A stretch of 64,000 nucleotides of DNA from Entrophospora sp. SA101 (GCA_958430865.1 CAUDNR010003335.1:25840-89839); one strand, 5' to 3'; positions 36,140 through 48,660 are shown, counted from the first letter of the stretch. A program made the numbers and translations. Notes: generated from the sequence alone by a model not told the origin.

Positions 36140-37017
36140 TTACAAAAGAAAAGAACAGAAATACAAAAAGGTTATAATTTAGAAAAAGAAGAAATTGAAA
36201 GAATGCTTATGAATGATATTTTGAAATTCTCAGTTAACATTTGAATTCAAGAAAAAAGGGCGTGGAAATTAGAGCAAGCCTGCCATAAAATTGTTGAAGA
36301 ATACATTCATGCTAAACAAACTAACCAGCAAGCATTTCAAGGAGATAAAAAAAAAATAAACCATTCAGGAAAGTCATAAGTTAAATTGATGGTGCTCTTT
36401 TTTTCTCATTTGGATTTGGCTTAATGTTATTAATCAATTGAATATTCACAAGATTTTTAAAAAAGAAGTCAGCCAAAGAAGAAGAAAAGGAAAAGTGAGG
36501 AATAAAATAGTTGAAACCATTGAAAAAGCATAGTGAAAAACACCAAAGAGATGTAGCAGAAGAATTGGGAAAAAGGAGAAAATGGCTCCAAAGTTAAGGA
36601 TTTAAACCTACTAGCTGGAGAAGAATATAACCAAGAATTAGCCCAGTTAAAAGACCAAATTAGTTTAATTGATTTCAATCAACATAATCATGAAAACCCA
36701 GAGTTTATGGAAAGAAAAATTAAAGAGATTTACAATAATCCTCATAACAAAGAACTTATTGAAAAGGGGGGGATTTCCTGACATTTGCTTTAAAATTAGC
36801 CAGAACCAAGCCTTAGAAGAGGCCTTATTACCAGCTTTTGATACACTGAATTATTTAATAAAGAAGTGGATTTATCAAAATTTATTCTCATTGCTACTAC
36901 TTCTGCCTATGAAAGTGAAAAGTTGTCAAACCTTTACTTTCTTGTTTAGGTTGGATTAATACAGATACTACTCAACCAAAAAATTTTTCTTGGGTAAATA
37001 TTATTAATAATTTTTAG
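36140..37017 (+). pseudogene. AAA+-like relic, right arm of an inverted pair
   Basis: Plus-strand pieces are EKEEIERMLMNDILKFSVNI, a TGA, IVEEYIHAKQTNQQAFQGDK, KVKDLNLLAGEEYNQELAQL, then ALEEALLPAFDTLNYL and EVDLSKFILIATTSA. The end is GWINTDTTQPKNFSWVNIIN and a TAG at 37017. KFILIATTSA looks like an AAA+ sensor-1 strand. Frames change several times, so this is a pseudogene. The TGA occupies the same place in both arms. The family is not one I recognise as fungal; a bacterial endosymbiont source is possible but unproven. Confidence 0.45.
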
Positions 37018-37590
37018 TCCTTCACTTTTAATTAATAAGTCTTGTCACTGGTCCCAAAAAAAATTGTAATGTCAATTTTTACTACTGATTTTACAAATTA
37101 CCTTTGTTTTGAATGCATATTTATTATTCCTTACAATCACATTTCATTTAATTCCATGCTTAAAAATTTTGAACCCTAATACTTGGTGATGCAAATGTTC
37201 ACTTTGCCTGGTTTTGTTGCAACATGCATCAAACAAAAACAACCATTGAAAATACTTATTAATATGATGTTCATTTTCTTAGCTCTCAATAATTTTAGCA
37301 TCCTAACACTTGCCATTGTGTTAATTGCTTCCAACATGTAACTTTAGCAGCTAAGTATATAATATAAAGTTTGTGCACATTTAGGCAAACTTATTTTTTC
37401 ATTCCTACCATCTGACAACAAAAGCCTACAATTAATCTTGGAGAACCCATTTTTTTTTTCAAGGCAAAATTGTGAACAATCAATAAATGCCAAAGAAAAA
37501 AAATGTTTGTATTATAATATTTATTTTAATTAAATTAATTTCTAATTATAAAAAAAAATTGTCTAGTAAAATTATAATATATATTGTACA
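37018..37590. other. Intergenic, no feature seen
   Basis: AT-rich, no supportable ORF, RNA gene or repeat. Confidence 0.5.
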
Positions 37591-38270
37591 TTATCTAATT
37601 AAAACATAATAGATAATTATAATTGCTATTATAATGAAAAAAGTCAAATAACATGAAAACAGGCTATCTTGAGATATTGACAATATCTTTAATTTATCCA
37701 TAGTACCACTTAAATAATTTCTAGTATTGGAATATTGGTCAGACTAAGTAAGAAGTGAAAAAATAAAAATTTAATAAAAATTAAATTGTATAGAAAAAAA
37801 GGTTTTAGTTATTTTACAAACCATTGATCCAACTAAACTATTTGATTCTTTTACTGATTCACCAATACTCAAAGTAATCTAAAAAATATATTTATAATCT
37901 TTAAAACTTTAATAGCTTTCTTTTAATGTTAGTTAAAACTTTATTTTTGTGTACCTCTTTTAACAATCTCACTTTCCCTGTTAAGCCTTCTATTTTCTCT
38001 TCATTCTGGCTTTCTAAATCTAAATATTGAAAATTTGAAGAATCTGAAGGCTTCGATTTAGAGCTACCTCCTTTAAGATTACCTTCTGTTGAATCAGTTT
38101 TACCAAATAGTGCTGAGCGATTTTCTCTATAATTAAGACTTTGATTATAACCACTATTAAATAATAACAAGGTTATTGTTATTGTAATGACAAATATTAC
38201 AAATATTTAAAAAGGTGATAAGTAAAGTAGTTGTCATTAATTACGCTATCGGATGCCTTCCTTGATTCAT
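37591..38270 (-). CDS. BET1: BET1-like SNARE, four exons
   Basis: Exons 38270-38245, 38153-37955, 37878-37822 and 37743-37591 join in frame to 144 residues. After a short N-terminus (MNQGRHPIAGYNQSLNYREN) the SNARE helix runs from YLDLESQNEEKIEGLTGKV through LLKEITLSIGESVKESNSL to YSNTRNYLSGTMDKL. It is followed by a C-terminal membrane anchor of about 20 residues (LTFFIIIAIIIIYYVLI). Layout and length fit BET1, the Qc-SNARE of ER-to-Golgi vesicle fusion, which sits in the vesicle membrane by its tail anchor. It is divergently transcribed from the valyl-tRNA synthetase gene; the 148 bp between the starts must contain both promoters. Confidence 0.88.
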
Positions 38271-38418
38271 TATTTAATTTTTTTTAATTATTTTTTAATT
38301 GAAAGATTTACATCATTGTTATCTATTTATTGTTCAAAAAATCTGCACAAAAAATTACGAATTTTAGAAAAAGATCGTGATAGTGAACTTTCAGATAGAT
38401 ATAAAAATTAAATAAAAT

Positions 38419-41400
38419 ATGGAAACCAAAGCGGCTCCCGTTACTGAAAGTTCAACTACTAAAAAATCTAAGAATGCTGATAAAAATGAAGCAAAAAGAC
38501 AAGCAAAGCTAGCAAAATTTGCTGCAAAACAGGCAAAATTATCAGCAACTTCAAAAGTAGGATAAAATAAACAATTAAAATTCATCATTAATTATATCTG
38601 ATAATAATCAATGATTCATAAATAGGCGAGTGAAAATGAAAGTAAAAAAGAAAAAAAGTCCAAATCTGATAAATCCATTACCAAAAATGAAAATGAATTT
38701 ATTGATGATGTCCCTCCTGGACAAAAAAAAGGTTTTTGCTCTTTCCTTTGATCTTTTTTAAAAATTTGAATCAGATGATATTTATCTTCTTTTAAAATAT
38801 ATCACAGATATGTCCAAGCCAATGGCATCAAAATATAACCCAAAAGCTGTAGAATATTCCTGGTATACTTGGTGGGAAAAAGAAGGCTTTTTTGAACCCG
38901 AATTTGACTCTGATGGAAATCCTAAGCCCGAAGGTTTATTTGTTATTCCCTGCCCCCCACCAAATGTCACAGGTTCTCTTCACATAGGTCATGCTTTAAT
39001 GGTTGCAATACAGGATGCTTTGATAAGATGGTGATTTGTTATTACGATTGTTTATGTTTATTTATTGATATTAAATATTGAATTATTGTTAGACAAATTT
39101 TTTAAATTTTGTTTTAGGAATCGAATGTTAGGCAAAACAGTATTGTATAATCCAGGGATAGATCATGCTGGTATTTCTACTCAATCTGTTGTAGAAAAAA
39201 AACTTTGGGTTGAAAAGAAAATAACTCGTCATGATCTTGGTCGTAAAGTTTTTATTGATGAAGTTTGGAAGTGGAAGGATAAGTTTGTACAAATAATATC
39301 ATTTATAAATAATTATTATATACATGTAAAAACAAATTGTTATTTTATTTTAATGTATTATTCCAATAAAATAAAAAAAGATACGAACATCGAATTCGTG
39401 AACAAATGAGACGTCTTGGAGGATCATATGATTGGTCCCGTAATGTTTTTACTATGGATCCGGTGATTATTATTTTTTGAATAATTTTTTAAATTGCTTA
39501 GAAAATTTCTTATTATATTAATTTATTAATGTAAATTGTATTTAGAAATGTAATAAAGCTGTTATTGAAACATTTTGCACTTTGCAAGAAGAAGGAATCA
39601 TATATAGAGCAACAAGATTGATAAATTGGTGTGTAAGATTAAATACGGCATTGTCAAATCTTGAGGTAGAAAATAAAGAATTATCGGGTTCTACACTATT
39701 ATCGGTTCCTGGATACAATCCAGAAGAAAAATTTGAATTTGGTGTTCTAACATCTTTTGCTTATCAAATTGTGGATTCTGGTATTGATTAATTTAAATTA
39801 TATTTATTACTATTTTTAATTATTAATATCTTGTTGAAACAAAGTTTTTTTTTTGGGGGGTTTAATTCTTAGATGAAAAAATAATTGTTGCAACAACACG
39901 TCCAGAAACAATGCTTGGTGATACTGCAGTAGCCATTCATCCTAAGGATGAAAGATATAAGGTGAATTTTATAAATATTTTTATTAACAGTTATCTTTTG
40001 TTATATTAATTTATATATATACTTATATATATATTATTATTAATGATTTAAGCACCTTCATGGAAAGTTTGTGATTCATCCTTTCAATGAAAAGAGATTA
40101 CCTATTGTTCTTGATGATATAATTGTTGATATGAGTTTTGGCACTGGTGCTGTCAAAATTACACCAGCTCATGATTTTAATGATTATGAAGTTGGAAAGA
40201 GACATAATCTTAAATTCATCAACATTCTTAATGATGATGGTACAATAAATGAAAATGGTGGTCCATTCAAAGTATGTTGATAATTATTGTAATTTATTAA
40301 TGTTAAATTTATACAATTGATACAACTTTTTTGTTATTTGAATAGGGAATGAAACGTTTTCATGCTAGAAATGCAGTTGTTGATGCTCTTAAAGAAAAAG
40401 GACTATTCATAGAAACCAAACCAAACCCAATGAGTGTTCCAATTTGCGCGTAAAGAATACTACTTTTTTTTGGAAAAAAATATTATTGTATTTACATTTA
40501 TAATTTATTAAAAAAGATTATTTATTTTTTAGTAAATCTGGTGATATTATAGAGCCCTTATTAAAGCCTCAATGGTGGATAAATTGTTCAGACATGGCAG
40601 CAGAAGCAATGAAGGTTTGTTGACACTTTGTATATATATATATTACTTCTTTACTAAATCTATTAAGGGAAATAGAGAAAGGTGATTCAAAAGATTTATA
40701 TTGAAAAAGAACTTTTTAAATTAGGCTGTAAAAGATGGGATGCTTACTATTGCACCTAAAACTTCTGAAAATGATTGGTTTAGATGGCTTGGAAATATCC
40801 AAGATTGGTGTATTTCTAGACAACTCTGGTGGGGACATCAAATTCCTGCATATTTTATAAAAATAGAAAACAAAGTACAAGATGTATGTAATTATATACA
40901 TACATCTAATTAACATGTTTGTTATAAAATAAATAATAACTTACATTAATGATTTATATTTATAAAAGACATCTGATGGTAATTATTGGGTTGCTGCTCG
41001 AAGTTTAGACGAAGCAACTGAAAAAGCAAAGAAGAAATTCCCTGGTGTTGACTTTACTTTAGAACAAGATCCTGATGTTTTAGATACATGGTTTTCTTCT
41101 GGACTATGGCCATTCTCTATTTTTGGTTGGCCCGAAAATGTAATTATTTATTTAACATGTAAATAAATACATATAAAAGAAATCTGAAAAATCAAAGTTA
41201 TTAAAAAAATTTTTTCAAATAAATAGACTGAAGATCTGAGTAAATTTTATCCAACTACATTATTGGAGACTGGATGGGATATTTTATTTTTCTGGGTTGC
41301 TAGAATGGTCATGCTTGGTATAAAACTTACCGGAAAAACACCATTTAAAGAAATTTTTTGTCATGCCATGATACGAGATGCTCATGGAAGAAAAATGAGC

Positions 41401-42807
41401 AAAACATTGGGAAACGTTGTAGATCCGGTAGATGTAATTCAAGGTATATCATTAAATGATTTACACGGAAAATTATATGAAGGAAATCTTGATCAACGTG
41501 AAATTGAAAAAGCAAAATCTGGACAAAAGGCCGATTTTCCAAATGGTATTCCAGAATGTGGCACAGATGCATTGCGATTTTCTTTATGTGCATATACTTC
41601 TGCAGGTTAATAATCTAAGAGTTATTATTAAAAAAATCTTATTTGGAGAAAAAATAGTAATAAACATATCATTTTTCAGGACGTGATATTAACCTTGATA
41701 TTCTTCGTGTTGAGGGTTATCGTAAATTTTGCAATAAAATATGGAATGCCACAAGATTTACATTAATGAAATTGGGTGAAGATTTTCAACCTAGACCAGA
41801 CTCAAAGGCATTAATTATTTAATTATCATTATCGACTGTTTTATTTTTAAAAATAACAATAGTAATAATATATGTATATTTTTTTATTGTTTATAGAAAA
41901 CTGGTAAAGAAACATTGGTGGAAAATTGGATAATACACAAACTAAATAAAGCTACAATTGAAATGAATAAATTTCTTGGCGAGAAAAATCTTATGAATGC
42001 AACTACCTCTGTTTATAATTTTTGGTTATATGAACTTTGTGACATATATATTGTAAATTTATTTATCTTTTTTGTTTGTAGAGTTATGATGAAATGATAA
42101 TATAATGATAACATCATCTTTTATAATTATTATTAATAGGAATTAATTAAGCCAATGACTGATGTTGATACATCTATTCCAAAAAATGCAGAGCTTAAAA
42201 GATCTGCACAAGATACATTATATACATGTTTAGAAGCTGGACTTAAATTGCTTCATCCATTTATGCCATTTGTGACTGAAGAGTTATATCAACGATTACC
42301 TAGAAGGCCTGGTGATGATACTTTAACAATAGTCAGAGCCAAATATCCACTTGAGGTATATAAATAATAAATTTTTTGAAAAAATTCTATTCTTTAAAAC
42401 TTATCAATATACATAATTATTAAATAGGTCCCAGAATACAGCAATCCAAAAGCTGAAGAACAATTTGATCTTGTGTTCAATGTTGTTAAGGTAGCTCGTT
42501 CACTTATTGTTCAGCACAATATTCAATCTGATGCTACTCGTAAGTTATTGATTTAGATATATATTTATATTTATATACAAAATTATTTATTTACATTAAA
42601 TATTTTGGGGGGACAATATATATAGTTTTTATACAAACAGCTTCTGAACCAATTACATCATTACTGAATTCAGAAGATAAAAGTATTAAAACATTGGTAA
42701 AAAACACTAAATCCATTCAGGTGATTGGAAAAGATGGAGCTTTGCCATCTGAATATGCATCAAGTATTGTAAATGAAGAGATAAGTGTATTGTTACTTTT
42801 GGATAAG
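38419..42807 (+). CDS. VAS1: Valyl-tRNA synthetase, 18 exons, C-terminal arm missing
   Basis: Eighteen exons from 38419 join in consistent phase to 982 codons. A Lys/Ala-rich N-terminal extension is followed by a class Ia synthetase. It has the HIGH motif (GSLHIGHAL, in exon 3), an editing domain with [14 protein letters not shown] and [31 protein letters not shown], and the KMSKS loop ([11 protein letters not shown]). The anticodon-binding helical domain contains [11 protein letters not shown]. The enzyme charges tRNA-Val and edits mischarged Thr. Exon 18 ends LLLLDK at a GT donor (42808), and no acceptor or arm-like coiled coil follows before a MITE and transposons. Exon 14 ends at a GC donor (41808-41809), the only non-GT intron here. 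The gene is either truncated or its last exon is displaced. Confidence 0.9.
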
Positions 42808-43175
42808 GTATTAAAAGTGTTATTTTTATTTTTTTATAAATAATCTTTTATTATTTTAATTAATAAACATTGTTTTCTTTATTTTTTTCTCAAGTAAAAT
42901 AAAAGAATTAAGATCCAATTAAATATTTAATCATTAAAGTATTTTTTCGATAAATACCTAGATTAATTATTATTATATTTATTTGATTAATTTATATATC
43001 TTTTGAATATAATAATATTATTATTATTAATTTATTAATACAAATAAAATTAATTTTGTTGTATAAGCATAGTGGAAATTTGTTGTTACACGAAATGTCA
43101 TACAGAACTCATTGCTCCTGAAACTTCACCAATATACAGTGTGGGACAAAAAATTTTGCCCTCAATGTTGATGTA
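42808..43175. other. Region where the valyl-tRNA synthetase 3' end should be
   Basis: It starts with a plausible intron donor but shows no exon with the expected C-terminal tRNA-binding coiled coil. Very AT-rich. Confidence 0.5.
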
Positions 43176-43637
43176 TGATGCAGGACACCTAGTCCCTACA
43201 ACTTTCTGCGCCACAGCGAACAGATTTGAGAAAAAATTCACAATCAAAAATGCAATAAAATTTTTACAGTCATGTGTTTTAAAATAGATTTGTCACGTTG
43301 CATTCTCTTTATTGATATCACGTGATAAAGGATCTGCAACATAGATTTCAAAATTTTCAATTCTTCCAATTCGTTCATTTTTTAATATAAAAAAAATTTG
43401 TGTGTAACACGTCACTTTGTGGGATTAACATAGTAAATTTGTTAAACTTGTGCAACTTTATGGCTTAATTCCTCCACAACAACATGGCATCTCAACAAAA
43501 TGAAAATGTCATTTTGTAGAAAAAGGTCTTAGCTTCAAAATGACATCTTGTTTTTTAGGTCACACATTTCCATTTTCGGAGGAGTTAAAGGATTTGCAAG
43601 ACTAATAAAAGTTGTAGGGACTAGGTGTCCTGCACTA
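43176..43637. mobile_element. TA-flanked MITE, 462 bp
   Basis: The termini TGATGCAGGACACCTAGTCC (continuing CTACAACTTT) and the reverse complement TAGTGCAGGACACCTAGTCC (continuing CTACAACTTT) match over about 30 bp. TA borders both ends, as for Tc1/mariner-type insertions. No coding capacity. The ORF 43072-43287 overlaps its left end and is chance. Confidence 0.75.
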
Positions 43638-44325
43638 TACAATAATCTTCAAAAATAAATATTTATAAAAGAATAAATATTATTTCATTTCTTACTGTTG
43701 ATGATATGGAATTTCAGCATTATTTTTCATAGGGTAGTAGAAGAAAGTGGTATCTATGCTCCCTAATGGATTACCTTTTATCACTTAAAAGTTCTCAAGC
43801 TCTTTTATATTAAACAAAATCAGAATGTAAAAAAAAATAAAAAAGAATCTAGAAACACATATTGTGAATAAGTTAGAATACATCATCAAATAATCTGGAA
43901 AATTGGAAATGCTGTTAATAAATCATTCAAGACAATAATTTAAGTTCAACAATATTTATATTCACAGAACATTAATTGAAATTAATACTAACATTCACTT
44001 GCAAGCATTGTGGAAATTTGGATATAAACTCAAAAGAATGGAAGTTAAAGCCTGGGACCTTTATTTAAGGGTAGAATGTAGTGCAAGTGTGCAATTTCAA
44101 ATACAGCTTGTGACATGCCCAATAAATATATATAAGATAAAATATGAAAGTCCAATAATATATAGATTTCCCTATTTTGCACACAGCTAAGGGTTCTTGC
44201 ACTCTGTCTCGCACACAGCTCAGGAGTCCTATTCCAAAATAACTCCATTGCGCAATTCTCACTCTTCAGTACTACTACTAAGTACTGTTGGCACTAGCCT
44301 AAGATATTGAAATAAATTATATGTA
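43638..44325. other. Intergenic, no gene seen
   Basis: Short antisense ORFs at 43999-44262 lack protein-like features. A small palindrome AGTACTACTACTAAGTACT lies near 44268. Confidence 0.4.
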
Positions 44326-45414
44326 CACTCCCCTAAAAAAAGTATTGACTCACTTGATGATCCACAAAAATAATTGGGTAAACGGATAATACAAATACTC
44401 AATTTTTACTAAGCAAATTGATGTTGTGTATTGGTAAAAAAATGTTTACTGAAATGATTTCTATAAAATTCTAAAATATCACCTTGGACTGATTGTTATT
44501 GATAATTTTATGATGTTTAAAAGTTAAATTAAAATTTTTCAAAATTTTTTTGAAAAAGTTGCACTTAGAGCTATTTTAAGATACAATATTTTGACGCACC
44601 TTGGGAACTTAGAAAATGTCGTTCTGTTTGTTCTCAAATATATAAATATGAATGTTCATAATTATTGGTGGAATATTCATAGAGAATTAATACAAAACAT
44701 AAAAAAAATCGTAACGAATTTCATTCACAATTTGCATAATATTTTAAATAATAAATATTTATTAAATTTATATCAAAGTATCGAAAAAGTATAAATATTT
44801 GATTTATTTATTCAATATTTTGTTGGGTTTCCTTTTGAATCAATTACAGCTTGAACCTTTCAAGACATGCTGTCTACTAATTTTTACAAATAATGACAAT
44901 CAAGGTTAGCCCACTCTTCCATCAAAAAGAAACTAATTCATTTGTATTTTTTGGAGGATTCCTTTTGCAAATTGCTTTTTCTAATTGATTCCAAACATGT
45001 TCTATTGGATTAAGGTCTGGGCTTTGAGCAGGCCAAGGGAGTGAAGATATTAAATTTGCCTCTTTCCATTGAATTACTACACCAGCTGTATGAACAGGAG
45101 CATTGTCATCCTGAAATGTAAAAGAACCATCCCCCAGTCTGTTGAGAAAGGGTAATAGATTATCTATAAGAAGTTCTTGATAATCTTTACCATTAATTTT
45201 GCCATCTATTACCACCAAAGGTCCTAGACAATTATTAACAAAACAACCCCATACCATTACACCACCTCCGCCATGTTTAAAGGTAGGTACAAGGCAATCA
45301 ACATCGTACTTTTCTTTTGGTAGATGCCAGACTGTGGTGTTTGATGGCTATAGATCATCAAACATATGTTACATCAATATAAAAAATTATTTGTGCGGAT
45401 TTTTTTAGGGGTTA
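44326..45414 (-). mobile_element. Truncated Tc1-type DNA transposon
   Basis: The left terminus CACTCCCCTAAAAAAAG (44328) is mirrored by TTTTTTTAGGGG near 45401-45412, with TA at both borders. Between them lies the C-terminal half of a Tc1 transposase on the minus strand. The N-terminal DNA-binding half is absent, so this is a deleted copy. Confidence 0.6.
44812..45345 (-). pseudogene. Tc1 transposase, C-terminal half
   Basis: The main frame (45257-44922) has VMVWGCF, QDDNAPVHTA and SPDLNPIEHVWNQLEKAI. The second catalytic Asp and the Glu are separated by exactly 34 residues, the Tc1 DD34E signature. The frame opens upstream with VWHLPKEKYDVDCLVPTF. After a one-base shift near 44927 it continues as MEEWANLD and VQAVIDSKGNPTKY to TGA at 44814-44812. 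The first catalytic Asp and the HTH domain are missing. Confidence 0.85.
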
Positions 45415-45604
45415 AATTTTTCAACATGTTACACTGGAATTTATAAAATTTATTAATATTAATATTAAATAAATTCTCATGTTGTCACAAACGTTATTAC
45501 ATGTGTTATTGGAATATATGATAAAGATAAGAAAATTTTTTGATAAAATATGAATTATAAAATAAGAAATTTACATTAACTTATCAGTTACTTCTATTTA
45601 TTTA

Positions 45605-47964
45605 TCAGTTACTTCTATTTTTTGGTATTAAGAACTCTTTTGCCAATCTTATTGCTTCTTCTTCACCAATGACTGGATCTACAGACAAAGAAGCTTCCTC
45701 TCTTCTTTTCACTTGTACTAATGCCAATTTTTCTGCTGTAATTACACTATTAAATGAGGTGGGGCCTGAAAGTCGAAGTCTTGCTTCTTGTAGAGAATCA
45801 CACATGTTTGGATGAGTTCTAATATCAAACCTATTAAACATTCCCTCAAGATGCTGTTGATGAACTATTATTGACCAGATACGATGCCTAACGAAATCAT
45901 ATATCAATGGAAATTCTTTTAACTGAATGTAATTAGCTTTTGAAAATGCAACAAACTGCTCTCTAAAGTTATTTTTTTCCAATGCTTCAAATAACCCTAA
46001 TGAATTACTCTGATCTTCTAAATTCTTATTTAATCTTCCTATATATTTTTTTACTATTACTGTAGGTTGATCATCAGGAAAAGGATGAGAAAAAATTACA
46101 TGGAGAATGGCTTGTGCAAATTCGGGACCATGCTCTCCTCCAAGACTGCATATGCAAAGCAGAAATTTAATCCAGGTAATCAACCATTTTTTGAAAGCAT
46201 TTGAAGTTTTTTCAATCCCAATTTGCATTCTTTGAGCTAAATTCAAGAATTCCTGTTCATTTAAATGATCAGAAGCTGCCAATAATTCATCCATGAAGAT
46301 TTTTTCAGGTTCATGCACAATATTCTCTAATTCACTAATCCAGGTTTGTACCATGTCAGGCATTTGATGAGCACGATATCCATTTGGTAGAGGGTGACTT
46401 GAGTTAGTATCAGAACTGATTAAAAAATACATTAGTTTTTCATAGAACCACTTCCCAAATTTTACCATTATTAAAATTTCTATATTTAATTTTTCATTTT
46501 CTAGGAATCCTAAAAACGTTTTCCATTTATGCAAATATCCCTCAGGTACATTCCTTGAACCTTCTAATTTTTCAACAAACCAATTAGTAAATGTAAGATG
46601 AAGCTCACGACGTTCCAAGTATTGTTTTGCTGTAGTTAACTGGTATAACCAACAGCTTGTAATTGGCTTCTGATATTTTTTGAGGTCTACATTCAGTAAT
46701 GCTTTATACATTTTACTAATAGTTTCATTTTTCATATTTAATAGGTTATCTTTATTAGATTCATTGTGACCACTATGAAGATGATATGCAAGGTTTATAA
46801 CATTGAATGGATGTGGATTCAAGGAAAGACCTGAAGGGGAACTGATCTTTCCAAAAACAGAATTGTCAAATGTTGTTGCTGCAATATGAACAGCATGTAA
46901 GCTACATGGAATTCTAATCGCATTTGTTCCACACCTTTGATTGAAATTTACAACAGCACCACCCTTAGATCCTGACATATAATTAGTATTGTCAGTAAGC
47001 CAATATAGACAATGATTTGGATCCAAGTTAAATGAACTGATTGCCTCAAGTACATATGTAGATACAGTATCTGAATTGCACCGATCCAGATCCTTCATGT
47101 TCAGGATTGTAAGTATAGGTTTCTCTTCTACTACATTCCAATGTGAGACACATACTAAAAATATTTTTTTATCACCTCTTGTACTTTCATCTGCCACGAT
47201 CCCATATGATGAGAATTGAGAAGTGGTCCCTGGAAGATTTTCTGAAACTGTTATTCTTGCTACATCTTGATTCCATTTAGATAAAGTACTTGTTGAGATC
47301 CAAGTATCAGGGGAATCACCAACCAGGAAAGTAAAGAATTCCCTTGTGCATTGTACCGTTGATGACAATGATGATTGACCTATATTGCTCATTTGGGTCA
47401 CTAGAGCAATGAACTCAGGTGTATAGGTATGTTTATTCTCTTTGACCATCTTTTTAATGCCTTTTTGGATTTCTTTTTTAGATATGTATTTTTTTTTTTG
47501 AGATCATTGATCTTATTCGTGAGATATAATGATCTTTATTTTTTTTTATTTTAATTGCTAAAGATTTATGTTTGGAGGCAATAGATTCATTTTTCTTTGT
47601 CAATATTTTATTTTCTTTCTCTATGGATTTTATTTTATTTTCAATCTCTTGGGCACTAGATTCCAGCTTTCCAATAGTTGGCAGAAGTAAATCCATTGCT
47701 TTTTTTTTGTAGATATGGTGAAATAATTTCACCCTTATGATTTCCATCTGGATAAACCATTATTTCAAGCAATTTGGAACATGAAAAAATTTGCTTCTCA
47801 GGTAAAATATTGATTTTATTCATTAATTCCTTTTTAGCTTTTACAGCTTTATTACTGAATGTTGAGGAAATATTAAGGTCAATTGGTGGTTCTATGAGTG
47901 TTTGATTTTGTATTACTGGGGGAGCTTTTAGAAGTTGTTTACTTCTTTTGGTTAATGGTGCCAT
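45605..47964 (-). CDS. Transposase-like protein with RNase H-type fold, three frame breaks near its N-terminus
   Basis: A 614-codon frame (47449-45605) encodes GIVADESTRGDKKIFLVCVS, LYWLTDNTNYMSGSKGG and CSLHAVHIAATTFDN. Acidic residues are spaced as in the RNase H-like cores of hAT-type transposases, and CSLH resembles their CxxH motif. Upstream, 47964-47478 carries the N-terminus (MAPLTKRSKQLLKAPPVI) and a coiled coil (LESSAQEIENKIKSIEKENK) split into offset frames. The breaks fall in A/T homopolymers near 47702, 47535 and 47490. Joined, the protein would be about 790 residues. Breaks confined to homopolymers suggest sequencing errors or a very young mutant copy. The superfamily assignment is tentative and no terminal repeats were identified. 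Confidence 0.55.
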
Positions 47965-48640
47965 TTTATTAGATCAAATTTTTTACTAACATAAACAATT
48001 CCTAAAATGAGATTTTCAAAAGCTAATGTAATGCGGTATAATAATAAGATAACAAAATAATAAATTGAAAGCTTTTTGACAACGTTATGAACGTTTTTGA
48101 ATTTACGTTTTGGTCTGATTTATCCTTAAAAGGAAAAGATTTACAAAAACTGTAGCGGAAATTTTACGGTAATATATCCGAACAACTTTAAACCATGATA
48201 ACTTTTTTTTTTCATAATGAAATTAAAAAAATTTTTTTATAGTTTTATTGTTTAAGTCTTTTATAATAAAGTTACAGAAAGCTTTTTTCTCTAACCCATT
48301 TGGTTACAAATTTTATCTATTAGCGAACTTTTTTCAATGTCTTTACTATATATAAAAAATTTTTTTTTTATTTGGCAAGAAAAAAAACTCTCTGTAACTT
48401 TAAAGCTTGATCTATTTATTATAACTTCGCTTAATTTCATGTCTGTATCTCTTTATTTGAAGGCCTTGATACAATTTTTATTTTATATAGTTTTTATATA
48501 TACTCGTATTTTTTTAAAAAAAAGTTTGTTATTGATCGGCATTATGTTACATCACCTAATTTTGATTTAATTAGGGCATCTCACACCCCAATGCCAGACC
48601 CTTTGCCTACCATCATTTGATGCAAATTATATCTTGATTC
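47965..48640. other. Intergenic; 24-bp inverted repeat and Tc1 scrap
   Basis: AAAGTTACAGAAAGCTTTTTTC near 48277 is mirrored by AAAAAAAACTCTCTGTAACTTT near 48380, with a spacer of about 80 bp. Nothing else is visible apart from the transposase fragment beginning at 48583. Confidence 0.45.
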
Positions 48641-48660
48641 ATCACTATACATGGGATGGT
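48583..48660 (-). pseudogene. Tc1 transposase scrap
   Basis: The minus strand reads MYSDESRYNLHQMMVGKGSG then IGV and a stop. DESRY matches the segment around the first catalytic Asp of Tc1 transposases. This is the part missing from the 44.8-45.3 kb copy, but it lies 3.2 kb away and may derive from a different insertion. Confidence 0.45.

Noticed and set aside
43072..43287. A last exon for valyl-tRNA synthetase downstream of 42807
   Set aside because: The ORF is not a charged coiled coil, overlaps a MITE terminus, and lacks the arm's character.
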